From a virus, in IMG/VR virus record IMGVR_UViG_3300030098_005078, positions 937 to 32,075 of that record: a DNA stretch of 31,139 bases, one strand, 5' to 3'. Of this stretch, positions 15,405-23,794 are shown in pieces. How positions within the stretch are numbered: position 1 is the stretch's first letter; each line of letters begins with the position of its first letter. Below the pieces are notes generated by a model. It made no database searches. It had not been told where the DNA came from and saw only the letters and a list, made by a program, of their open reading frames with translations. Made by a program: the position numbers and the translations under genes.

Positions 15405-18029
15405 TTAGTTTTTCTTTCTTCCCGATACAAATACGTTAAGGGCATTGGCAGCTGAAGCATCTGCTAATATTATATCACCAGTGTCCAGATATTTCGACTT
15501 ACTGCAAATTTCTACTGTACTATTCATTGGAACTGATATATTCTTAACAAGATATCCCTTTCTAATCTTAGATGTACCACTACCTCTAAAGATTGAAATG
15601 GATGCATCTACGTTTGAAACATCACTGTTATTAACTAAACGAACTGATTGTACCACAGTTGGTTTAGATGTGGAAGTATATATTGTCTGACCATAACCAA
15701 CACCACTTGTTACTTGAGCAACTGTTGCACCAACTCCTATCCAATCACTATTAGCAGTTTTCTCTGAATATGTAATAAATGCTTCAAGAGAACCATTCAA
15801 TCCTCCTGCTCCTGTTCCTATTCCACTAAATGCTTGCATCTTTATTATATCACTTGCATTTGCAATAATAGGTTGTTCTAGCAACTCAACTGCACCTTCA
15901 AATGGAACTATAATTTTATTTGCAAATGGCACTTGCTTACCACCACTGAATGCCTGATCTGCTGAGATATATGCATTACCTACTCCAACGTTGGAGACAT
16001 GAATACTTTCAACAATATATGTTTTACCAGCAGCAAATGACTTTGCAGAAATCATTGCAGAACTTACTGGAGAATATACCAATGAAGATATACCAACGTT
16101 AAAATCTCCACTAGAACCACCACCTTCTATAATTTCACCACTAGTATTAATTTGGAATATTTTAGTTAATGTAGTATTTTGGTCATCAGAACCAGAACTA
16201 GTTCCTGAATATAATATAAGTCCATCATCATTATGAAGACGTAGTTGTAAAGGTTTAAAATTTGCTTTTTTTGCTTTCCATGCACTATCATAATATACGT
16301 TATGACCTAAGAATGTTTGAGCATTATCAACATCAACATTGAAACATGCATTAGAAAAACTTCTACCTTGCCAGACAGAAAGTTTTTCTCCAAAATGACC
16401 AGTAACATTTCCCCATGATGGTAGACTTCCTACCATACCAACCATCAATCCTAAAGTACCATCAATATCTAAACCTGCTCTTGGAGATACAGTTCCGATA
16501 CCCAACTTACCAGCACTGGAAAGTGTCATCTTAACATCAGTAGAATCTACATTAGATAAATCTCCTGCATTCTCCATGCAGAATTTCAAATTACCTCTAC
16601 AATACCCACCAGCAGGGTCAAATATAATTGCACATTTCTTCTGGTTGATATTAGAACCACCCATAAACAATCTAGCTTCTCCACTATTACCATCACTACC
16701 AGCGATTTGCACCGATGCATTTGTTCTTCCACCTACAACAAATTGCTCCTGTCCATTTGTAATACCAATACCAACAGAACCAATTCCACTAATGGTCATT
16801 CTTGCTGCTCTGGAACTACTTCCATCAGGTACAGTGTGGAATTCTATTCTTGCAGGATAATCATTTGTTGCCCAGTCACCATCAGCAATTGATCTTATAT
16901 CAGCACCATCAGCAGTAGCATTAGAACCAAATCTAATTTGTGATAATACTGTACCTCGTGTTGGATTTGTATGTTCACTATACATTCCAAGAGTGGAATA
17001 TGTATTAACACCACCACCTTTAATTACAACTTGAGTACCACCTGTATGAGCACCAGAACCAACAATTAACCTACCATCAGTATCAACACGAATTACTTCA
17101 TCATTACCTGAATCATTTTCAATAATAAAGTTATCTCCACTATCACCATGTATTCTTACTCTATTTGTACCATCACTCGCCTTCCATTCGACATGTTGCC
17201 CTTCGTCTAATTGTACTTTAGCACTATCGAGATCAATATTCCCTTCGAAAGTTGATATACCAGTGACTACTACACCACTAGCAAATGTTGCTACTCCAAC
17301 GAATGTAGAAACACCAACAACAGAAAGACCTGCACCAACTTGTACTGAGTCACCTGCAGTAATAATACCAACTGATTGTATATCTGTTACGTTTGTATAA
17401 TTTAAACTTCCTACAATATCTAAACTACCATCTACTTTAGCATTTCCACCTACATTTAAATTCTTAACAATACCAACACCACCGTCTACCTTTAATGCAC
17501 CAGTAGTAGTGCTAGTTGATTGAGTTGTATCATTAAGATCTACATCACCACCAATATCTACATTGCCATCAGCATGAAGAGTAGAACTTAATGTTGTTAA
17601 CCCAACTACTTTTAATCCTAGATCACCAACTTGGAAGGTCTCAGCAGTTCCAATTCCAGTAACTGCAAGAGTTGTAATAGTTGAAGTACCACTAACATTA
17701 GAATGAGCAAAAGTAGCCCCTACTCCAACATTAAATAATGCTCCAGTAAATGTAAAGTTAGCATCTCCTTCTAATTCTCCACCTGATCCAGCAATAACAA
17801 TTTGATTATCTGTTAAATCTTCTACCTTGAATGTATTTGCCTGACCACCAGCATTTATATCAAGCAGACTACTGAAAGTTGTAATCCCAGAAAACTCAAA
17901 TCCAGAACTCCTAGTAAAACTAGTTACACCAACAAGACTACAACCAGTCAAATCAAGGGCATCACCTAATGGCAACTCTTTGATATAGAGTGTGGATGAA
18001 TCTACAATTAAAGGAACTCTGTTCGCCAT
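15405..18029 (-). CDS. Fibre-like structural protein with GxxTF shaft and double C-terminal beta domain
   Basis: 874 aa. The N-terminus MANRVPLIVDSSTLYIKELP is a type I recognise from structural proteins of marine T4-like phages. Residues about 30-270 are rich in short repeats such as VGVTSFTR, SGITTFSS, VGVSTFVG and TGISTFEG, as in trimeric beta-helical shafts. A VEWKASDGTNRVRIHGDSG block and a GKLGIGTVSPRAGLDI block follow. The last 233 residues (from about 642) hold two copies of a roughly 90-residue beta domain: one starts at KTYIVESIHVSNVGVGNAY, the other at KPTVVQSVRLVNNSDVSNV. It contains the module TNVTDIQSVGIITAGDSVQVG, shared with the two other giant fibres. A CATAAATA promoter overlaps the stop of the upstream gene. 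The oxygenase and GT-A genes follow in the same operon. Confidence 0.72.
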   Translation of the reverse strand: MANRVPLIVDSSTLYIKELPLGDALDLTGCSLVGVTSFTRSSGFEFSGITTFSSLLDINAGGQANTFKVEDLTDNQIVIAGSGGELEGDANFTFTGALFNVGVGATFAHSNVSGTSTITTLAVTGIGTAETFQVGDLGLKVVGLTTLSSTLHADGNVDIGGDVDLNDTTQSTSTTTGALKVDGGVGIVKNLNVGGNAKVDGSLDIVGSLNYTNVTDIQSVGIITAGDSVQVGAGLSVVGVSTFVGVATFASGVVVTGISTFEGNIDLDSAKVQLDEGQHVEWKASDGTNRVRIHGDSGDNFIIENDSGNDEVIRVDTDGRLIVGSGAHTGGTQVVIKGGGVNTYSTLGMYSEHTNPTRGTVLSQIRFGSNATADGADIRSIADGDWATNDYPARIEFHTVPDGSSSRAARMTISGIGSVGIGITNGQEQFVVGGRTNASVQIAGSDGNSGEARLFMGGSNINQKKCAIIFDPAGGYCRGNLKFCMENAGDLSNVDSTDVKMTLSSAGKLGIGTVSPRAGLDIDGTLGLMVGMVGSLPSWGNVTGHFGEKLSVWQGRSFSNACFNVDVDNAQTFLGHNVYYDSAWKAKKANFKPLQLRLHNDDGLILYSGTSSGSDDQNTTLTKIFQINTSGEIIEGGGSSGDFNVGISSLVYSPVSSAMISAKSFAAGKTYIVESIHVSNVGVGNAYISADQAFSGGKQVPFANKIIVPFEGAVELLEQPIIANASDIIKMQAFSGIGTGAGGLNGSLEAFITYSEKTANSDWIGVGATVAQVTSGVGYGQTIYTSTSKPTVVQSVRLVNNSDVSNVDASISIFRGSGTSKIRKGYLVKNISVPMNSTVEICSKSKYLDTGDIILADASAANALNVFVSGRKKN

Positions 18030-18051
18030 TATATTTCTACTGGTTTAGATG

Positions 18052-18059
18052 TATTTATG
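18052..18059 (-). promoter_or_regulatory. T4-type late promoter (CATAAATA) for the 874-aa fibre gene
   Basis: CATAAATA 22 bases before the ATG at 18029. The internal TAA is the stop of the 134-aa gene. Confidence 0.75.
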
Positions 18060-18459
18060 CAGGGTTGATGAGTACAGGTATAGTATCAGTTCGACTAATA
18101 ACTGGTAATGTAGTTGCTGTCACTGGAAGTGTTAATCTTGTTCCCGACTGATTAAAGACTGGAATCGATTTTTGTCCACCAGTATGGAAAGTATTTCCCA
18201 ACGACATAATATAAAAAGATGTCGGACTAGCAGCAGGTGGAGAAGAAAAAGTAATCTCACTACGATTTACTGTAAATTCAACTCCTGGATTTTTAACAGC
18301 ACCATTTAAAACTACCATCAACGTAAAAGGATTAGTAGTAATATAAGGAGAACCACCCAACTCTAAATTAAAAGTTGTTTCACTACCATCAAAAGAACTC
18401 GATATATCATCGAGTTTCTTATATGATCCTAATTCTGGTGGTTTTCCTAGATATGCCAT
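18055..18459 (-). CDS. Mini adaptor-like protein, related to the N-terminus of the 1210-aa fibre
   Basis: 134 aa. MAYLGKPPELGSYKKLDDISSSFDGSE matches the N-terminal region of the neighbouring 1210-aa fibre (MAYYGNQPTVGQN, FKVLDDISS). The following FTLMVVLNGAVKNPGVEFTV, then ITFSSPP, matches that fibre's repeated domain (QISVNGVVQEP, VLVTINGVVQHP, IVFTNAPL). It therefore looks like a free-standing adaptor or baseplate-contact domain without a shaft. No stop or frame break joins it to the 1210-aa gene, and it has its own late promoter (GATAAATA) and ATG, so it is probably a real small gene, not a remnant. The C-terminal 45 residues (TGGQKSIPVFNQSGTRL) are unlike the fibre. A structural role is inferred. 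Confidence 0.7.
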   Translation of the reverse strand: MAYLGKPPELGSYKKLDDISSSFDGSETTFNLELGGSPYITTNPFTLMVVLNGAVKNPGVEFTVNRSEITFSSPPAASPTSFYIMSLGNTFHTGGQKSIPVFNQSGTRLTLPVTATTLPVISRTDTIPVLINPA

Positions 18460-18473
18460 TATTGTTTCTTAGT

Positions 18474-18481
18474 TATTTATC
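18474..18481 (-). promoter_or_regulatory. T4-type late promoter (GATAAATA) for the 134-aa gene
   Basis: GATAAATA 14 bases before the ATG at 18459. The internal TAA is the stop of the 1210-aa fibre gene. The leader would be very short, so the transcript may start close to the ATG. Confidence 0.72.
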
Positions 18482-21400
18482 CCACAAAACCTTGAATATC
18501 AAAGGTTACAAAAATATCAGCTGCGTATCCGCTATTATTTGTAACTGTAATACCTTTTGAGCACCCTGCAACTGTAAAACTAGAATCACCACTTGCTCCA
18601 CCAGCATTATTAAATACTGTTGGTGTTACTCCAGAAGTAGCGGTTGCTCTCATCGCAATAAGATACACTTGTGTTCTCGAATATGTTGCATTACCATCTC
18701 TACAACTAGTAATAGTAACTAAACCACCCCCATAAGTGCTTGCTGTTTGGAAATCATGAGAAGCTCCATCTGCTACTGATTCTTCCTTAAAAGTTTCTTT
18801 ACAGGTAGTGAAAGAAGAAGGAGCAACACCCTTACGAGCCATATGATGTCTTCCTGTCATTTGAACTTCTTCATCACCTTGAAGTCTTAAAACTTCTGAC
18901 TGGGAAGTTACGGTAGAACCATTATGAAGACTAAATGAAAGCATATTAGAAGCTGCACCACCACTATGTTCTGCTTTGATTGAATGATATCTAATTGTGT
19001 GGTATGGTGTAACTCTTCCTATTCTTATAACTTCTCCTATAACATCAGCATTAGAATGATGAAGTGATAATAATGGGTCAGTGCCACTATTATTTCTTAC
19101 ATCTAGGGCTGATACTGGGATATTGGTTCCGATACCAACTTTGCCTCCAGCAAAATTCATATAATCATAAATGTTTGAGGTATTATCAACCTCTTGTCTG
19201 AGAGAGAAACCATCTGTTGTCCAATTAGTACCTGTATTCCTTCTATAATGATAAAAACTTAATCCAGAACAGTTACCTGTTGTTTGACCTCCAAATATTG
19301 CGATTTTATGATCATCAAATTGAGTTCCTCCTAAATTACCAGGTGCAATTGCGACTAATGGAGTTGAAGTAAATACACTACCAAGAGTACCACCTGCAGT
19401 AGCTCCAACCTGAAGATCACCACATAATGGATTATCAGTTCCGATACCAACCTCACCATTACCCATAATGGTCATTCTTGGCAATTGACCATGACTAATA
19501 TTATGACCAACACCAAACTGCATTTTTGCTTCACTTGCACCTGTGTCACCAGTTACATAAATTGATCCTGCACCCTTACTATCTCCACCAGATGATGTAC
19601 GAAGAAATTCAATTGCAGAATGATTACCATCACCTTGAGATTCTATTGTTAATACAGAATCACCCCCATATTTCCAGAGGTGTAAGTTATGATCTGGATC
19701 ATCAGTTCCGATACCAATATTACCATCAGATTTGATGAACATTCTTACAGTATTTCCATAAGTAAATTTGTGACTCAAAGCATTGAATCTCATATTACTG
19801 TAAGAACCATTCTGGAAGCTTCCAGTTGTTAGGCAATGTAGAGCAGCACCACTAACACCATCAGTACCAATTATTATTCCAGCATTTGTTCCATTGTCAC
19901 AAAAACTAGCAGCACCATCTACATTAAGTGAACCATAATCGGTAACTCCTACCCCAATAAGTACTTTACCTGCTTGAGTGAATTTAATTCTTTCTTGTCC
20001 ACCCAAATCAAAATCCATACCACCATAACCATAATAATGAAGTCCACCACTTGCACCTATCGTAGAATCAAATTTAATTGCATGTGCAGCAGGTTCAGAA
20101 ACATTACCATAATCTCCTCTGAATGAAAAATAACTTCCAGAATTTACTCCACCATTACCAGATACAAGAAGTTTGATATCAGCACTTGGAGTGGTACCAG
20201 TACCAATAAGCACATCACCATCACGATTGATGCGAAGTTTTTCACTATTAGAGTTAACAAAAAATTGCATCGAATCATCAGTATGATCATATCTTATTTC
20301 ACCAGTATCAGCATCATTATCAGCAAATTCTATTTGAGAGTACTTAGTAGATGGTGCTTTAATTCTTAAACGAACATCATGAGTTTCTGATTCAAACAAT
20401 GAAACTAGTAGACTATCACCATCATAGACGTGAAATTCAGTGTCTGGATCATCAGTTCCGATCCCGATTTTACCTGCTGATGTGATGCGAAGCCTTTCTT
20501 CTGGTGTAGCACCTTCACAAGTAAGAAAAGTTGTATCAAATTGATTATTACCAGTTGTATCTAAAACTTTAATAGAATTAAATCTATCATCAGGACTTGC
20601 ATCTGTTGGAACAAATTTTAACTCAGTACTCGTATTTGCAGTTGTTCCGTGATTTTCTAATATTAATGATACTAAATTATTTCCAGCACTGCTCTGGTAA
20701 ATATGCATTCCACCGATTGGATTGGTGGTACCCACACCAACTTTCCCTAGATGATGAATATAAACTCTAGGTGTATTTTCACTACCTATTAAACCAGTTC
20801 TTAATGCTAAGTCATGTCCTTTACTTCCAATAGAAGGAGCATATTTTTCATCAGTCGTAGAAGGATCTAACATCCTAATAAAACTTCTATTTGCAGCATG
20901 TCTAGATGAAACAAGTCCTACTACCTGATTATCTGAATATACAGTCAGTTTTCTAGCTGCATAATCAGTTCCAATTCCAACACTACCATCAAATGTAGAT
21001 ACACCAACTACATTTAATTTCGTAAATGAACTTATACCTGTAGTTGTATTCAATATTGCTACTGTAGCACCAGCACCTACATGAATACCTTGCTGTGCCG
21101 TAATGATACCAACAGCATCTATATTTGTTACGTCTGTATATGTTAAAGTACCACCAATCGAGACGTTACCCGTGAATGTTGCAGCAACACCCGTAATATT
21201 ATTGATAGTAACATCATCTGAACTTGTTAGAGTTACATTACCTGTTCTACCATAAAATCCTGTTACACCACCTGCAGCTGCTCCTGCGAATCCAATATGT
21301 CTTACCTGTATTGCTTCACCAGTAAGAGGAGCATTTGTGAATACTATTTCCTGACCAATGAGTTTATATGCTCTTGTAGTAGTTGCATCTGATGGATGTT

Positions 21401-22109
21401 GTACGACACCATTTATCGTAACTAATACATTCTCATTATTTGCAGGTAACTTAGATAATGTAAAGTTTGTTGCACTACTGTCACCATCAAAATTATCTAC
21501 CTTATTATCTGCTATTTCCCATGATGGTAAATTACTTGCAAGGAATGTTCCCCAGAAAGTATCTGTAGAAATTGGTGCAGTAGAAAATACAATTACATTA
21601 TTGGTATCTATTCCAAATCCACTTGATGGTGAAGTACCATCCTTTGGTTCCTGTACTACACCGTTAACTGATATCTGAAGTTGTGCTGCTCTGGTTAATT
21701 TTACATGATATCCAGTCTGGTATGTTGCTTTGAATTTTGTATTCGTTCCATCAAAAGCAATATTTAATGTATGAGCAGTTCCTGAAGTTCCTGATAATGA
21801 AATATCAATTGCTGTACCATTCGCAGCATTAGTTGCATTAGTTGCAAGTTGTATTGTATCTTTATCCTGTCTTATGACATAATAGGCAGTAGCAGTTGTT
21901 AATCCATTAATTGCAGCACCACCACCATGTGTATATGTTACTCTCTGTCCTTGTACGAATCTATGATCATAAAATGTAAGTGTATCATTGGCAGCAGAAA
22001 CAACGGTAGTAGAAGTTGCATCAAAAGTTTCAGTATATGATGATATATCATCTAATACTTTAAAACTCTGATTTTGTCCTACTGTAGGTTGATTTCCGTA
22101 ATATGCCAT
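18477..22109 (-). CDS. Giant tail-fibre-like protein with repeated GIGTDDP shaft motifs
   Basis: 1210 aa. The N-terminal third (1 to about 270) holds the MAYYGNQPTVG adaptor and two copies of a domain with V(T/S)INGVVQxP and (I/V)VF(S/T)xAP. Next comes a shared module (VSIGGTLTYTDVTNIDAVGI, then IHVGAGATV). The shaft carries regularly placed motifs: KVGVGTTNPIGGMHIY, KIGIGTDDPDTEFHVYD, NIGIGTDDPDHNLHLW, EVGIGTDNP, KVGIGTNIPVSALDV. These are typical of beta-helical phage fibres. The last 100 residues, from FKEESVADGASHDF, look like a compact beta-sandwich tip (QVYLIAMRATATSG) that may bind the receptor. A CATAAATA late promoter overlaps the stop of the upstream chaperone-like gene. It is the fourth gene of module B. 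Confidence 0.78.
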   Translation of the reverse strand: MAYYGNQPTVGQNQSFKVLDDISSYTETFDATSTTVVSAANDTLTFYDHRFVQGQRVTYTHGGGAAINGLTTATAYYVIRQDKDTIQLATNATNAANGTAIDISLSGTSGTAHTLNIAFDGTNTKFKATYQTGYHVKLTRAAQLQISVNGVVQEPKDGTSPSSGFGIDTNNVIVFSTAPISTDTFWGTFLASNLPSWEIADNKVDNFDGDSSATNFTLSKLPANNENVLVTINGVVQHPSDATTTRAYKLIGQEIVFTNAPLTGEAIQVRHIGFAGAAAGGVTGFYGRTGNVTLTSSDDVTINNITGVAATFTGNVSIGGTLTYTDVTNIDAVGIITAQQGIHVGAGATVAILNTTTGISSFTKLNVVGVSTFDGSVGIGTDYAARKLTVYSDNQVVGLVSSRHAANRSFIRMLDPSTTDEKYAPSIGSKGHDLALRTGLIGSENTPRVYIHHLGKVGVGTTNPIGGMHIYQSSAGNNLVSLILENHGTTANTSTELKFVPTDASPDDRFNSIKVLDTTGNNQFDTTFLTCEGATPEERLRITSAGKIGIGTDDPDTEFHVYDGDSLLVSLFESETHDVRLRIKAPSTKYSQIEFADNDADTGEIRYDHTDDSMQFFVNSNSEKLRINRDGDVLIGTGTTPSADIKLLVSGNGGVNSGSYFSFRGDYGNVSEPAAHAIKFDSTIGASGGLHYYGYGGMDFDLGGQERIKFTQAGKVLIGVGVTDYGSLNVDGAASFCDNGTNAGIIIGTDGVSGAALHCLTTGSFQNGSYSNMRFNALSHKFTYGNTVRMFIKSDGNIGIGTDDPDHNLHLWKYGGDSVLTIESQGDGNHSAIEFLRTSSGGDSKGAGSIYVTGDTGASEAKMQFGVGHNISHGQLPRMTIMGNGEVGIGTDNPLCGDLQVGATAGGTLGSVFTSTPLVAIAPGNLGGTQFDDHKIAIFGGQTTGNCSGLSFYHYRRNTGTNWTTDGFSLRQEVDNTSNIYDYMNFAGGKVGIGTNIPVSALDVRNNSGTDPLLSLHHSNADVIGEVIRIGRVTPYHTIRYHSIKAEHSGGAASNMLSFSLHNGSTVTSQSEVLRLQGDEEVQMTGRHHMARKGVAPSSFTTCKETFKEESVADGASHDFQTASTYGGGLVTITSCRDGNATYSRTQVYLIAMRATATSGVTPTVFNNAGGASGDSSFTVAGCSKGITVTNNSGYAADIFVTFDIQGFVG
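19693..19712. repeat. 20-base direct repeat in the 1210-aa fibre shaft (copy 1)
   Basis: Encodes IGTDDPD on the minus strand and is identical to 20443-20462, 750 bases away. It marks the regularly repeated GIGTDDP shaft motif. Confidence 0.75.
20443..20462. repeat. 20-base direct repeat in the 1210-aa fibre shaft (copy 2)
   Basis: Identical to 19693-19712 and in the same reading frame, 250 codons apart. Confidence 0.75.
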
Positions 22110-22122
22110 ATTACTTTTTAAA

Positions 22123-22130
22123 TATTTATG
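22123..22130 (-). promoter_or_regulatory. T4-type late promoter (CATAAATA) for the 1210-aa fibre gene
   Basis: CATAAATA 13 bases before the ATG at 22109. The internal TAA is the stop of the 126-aa gene. Confidence 0.72.
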
Positions 22131-22506
22131 AGGTGGTAAGATCGATAACCCATTGAGGAAGTGGTGCTATAGTAGTGACACCAACTTGACTCTTTGGATA
22201 CTTTGTTTTAATTGATGTAATTTTATCTTTCCATGTTGTAGTACCATTCACTGCATCCCAATACTGCATATCTTGTTGTTCTTGTAAACTAGGATATTCA
22301 GACATACGAGCATGAGTATAAGTAACAATACCAGCAATAGTAGCACCTTCTACACAAGCTGTTCCAATCCCAACAACATCAGCAACAAACTGATCATAAT
22401 CCAAATTACCAGGTGCTAATGGAATAGACATTATCAGTTGACCAGAATCTGATAACTTATTAATTGCTACGTCTACACCATCGACATGTCGTATTTTATA
22501 CTTCAT
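22126..22506 (-). CDS. Small fibre-associated protein, XkdW-like (putative assembly chaperone)
   Basis: 126 aa. Residues 71-80 (YPSLQEQQDM) and 102-105 (KYPK), with QYWDAVNGTTTWKDKI between, resemble the core of XkdW-type phage proteins (YPxxxDQLDxxxW ... KxKYPK). That similarity is recalled, not searched. The gene lies between an adaptor fibre gene and the 1210-aa fibre gene, in the same slot that module A fills with a different small protein (29381-29758). Position and size suggest help in folding or trimerising the large fibre. It has one of the strongest ribosome binding sites in the window (AGGAGGT, 4 bases before ATG), as expected for a protein needed in high amounts. Confidence 0.65.
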   Translation of the reverse strand: MKYKIRHVDGVDVAINKLSDSGQLIMSIPLAPGNLDYDQFVADVVGIGTACVEGATIAGIVTYTHARMSEYPSLQEQQDMQYWDAVNGTTTWKDKITSIKTKYPKSQVGVTTIAPLPQWVIDLTTS

Positions 22507-22510
22507 AATT

Positions 22511-22517
22511 ACCTCCT
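22511..22517 (-). promoter_or_regulatory. Strong ribosome binding site of the 126-aa chaperone-like gene
   Basis: AGGAGGT, 4 bases before the ATG at 22506. It overlaps the TAG stop of the upstream fibre gene. It is much closer to the anti-Shine-Dalgarno sequence than the sites of the giant fibre genes. Confidence 0.8.
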
Positions 22518-23793
22518 ATATTTCTGCTTGTAAAATAATGCCATTTCTTTCTGCTGCACTATGCTTGGAACCAACATGGCATGGAGTAACAGAACCAGCA
22601 TCCGTTACTGGATCCCAATCTAACCATATGGAATGTAAGTTTGAACCTTGACTGTTTATACCAGTAAACACACAATCTTGCTGTGAAGAATTACCATTAT
22701 ACTGCACATAAAACTCATTGGTTGGACTAGATACATTATCAAAACTATAAACTGCTGCAGTTGGCATTTTTAAAAAAGGTACTGGTAAGAAAGACATAGT
22801 TTGAACAGATCCTACTGAACGAGTCCATCCTCTTCCAATGCAATTATACTCGTTTTGTGCAGGAGCATATCCTCCTGGTCCTAACATATATTGAGATCCT
22901 AATATTTGACATCTTCTCATACACAATGCAAGTTCTTCTCCATAAGGACGGTGCTCATAAGGAGTTGATGTCTCTCCTATTTCTATTTGAACTCCCGTGA
23001 TATTAATATAATTACTTGTCGAATCTGCCCAATTAGTATCACATCCAGCAAATCTTTTAGTATTTCCTATTTCAAGCCATTTACCATCACCAGCAAAATC
23101 TCCATCATTATAATTTGTTCCAGCTGAAAAACCAATATCAAGTACAAGTCCTTTAGCAGTCGTATAATCAAATTTAACATTTGTATCACCAGGAAAAGTC
23201 ACTGTTTTATATTCCCAAGTATTTGGAGAATTTACCCTTACTCTTCTACAACAAACCATGTCACCACTTGATGGACCATTATTATTTTCATTTTCAAGGT
23301 TAACTTGAACACTACCAGTCTTATTTGATTTAACCCAGAATGAAGCTGAAACAGGTTTTGCATAAGTAGTTCCAAATTGAACTTGCCATGAATCAACTGC
23401 TTCTATTCTTTGAATAAGATACAAATACGATCCAACAGGTATTGAAGTTTGTGCAGATGTACATTGATACTTTAGAGAATGAGTAAATTCACCAGTAGGA
23501 GGTACATCATATTGATCTTGAGAAATTGTCCATGTTCCAACATTTAAATAATTAATGGCCATATCTGGACCATGAAAATTTGCTGCGGTTTGTCCAGTAG
23601 TTGTAGTGGCTCTTTGACATACTTTCATATCACCATTCACATTCAATCTTCTTCTACCTGCCCTTGCAAGTCTAAAAGTTTCTTCTGCAGTTTGAGATCT
23701 TAACAACTGACTACCATGAAGTCCTACTGGAAGATCAAGTTGAGATATTTTATCTCTTAAATTAAATGCTGGTTTTTCGATTCTTACGGTCAT
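22516..23793 (-). CDS. Tail-fibre protein with VRIEKPAFNLRDK adaptor and carbohydrate-binding-like middle
   Basis: 425 aa. The N-terminal 20 residues (MTVRIEKPAFNLRDKISQLD) are nearly the same as in the 177-aa protein of module A. Residues 51-61 (NVNGDMKVCQR) are a well-known phage-fibre segment usually read as NxLxNGDFxIWQR. The middle (about 80-270) has the look of a jelly-roll carbohydrate-binding module: SFWVKSNKTGSVQVNL, TWEYKTVTFPGD, ending in ITGVQIEIGETSTPYEHRPY. The end (290-425) starts with LALCMRRCQ and continues as a beta-rich tip. The ATG lies one base after the TAG of the upstream LamG gene, so the two are coupled. The stop codon overlaps the Shine-Dalgarno of the next gene. It probably takes part in glycan recognition. 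Confidence 0.77.
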   Translation of the reverse strand: MTVRIEKPAFNLRDKISQLDLPVGLHGSQLLRSQTAEETFRLARAGRRRLNVNGDMKVCQRATTTTGQTAANFHGPDMAINYLNVGTWTISQDQYDVPPTGEFTHSLKYQCTSAQTSIPVGSYLYLIQRIEAVDSWQVQFGTTYAKPVSASFWVKSNKTGSVQVNLENENNNGPSSGDMVCCRRVRVNSPNTWEYKTVTFPGDTNVKFDYTTAKGLVLDIGFSAGTNYNDGDFAGDGKWLEIGNTKRFAGCDTNWADSTSNYINITGVQIEIGETSTPYEHRPYGEELALCMRRCQILGSQYMLGPGGYAPAQNEYNCIGRGWTRSVGSVQTMSFLPVPFLKMPTAAVYSFDNVSSPTNEFYVQYNGNSSQQDCVFTGINSQGSNLHSIWLDWDPVTDAGSVTPCHVGSKHSAAERNGIILQAEI

Positions 23794-23794
23794 A

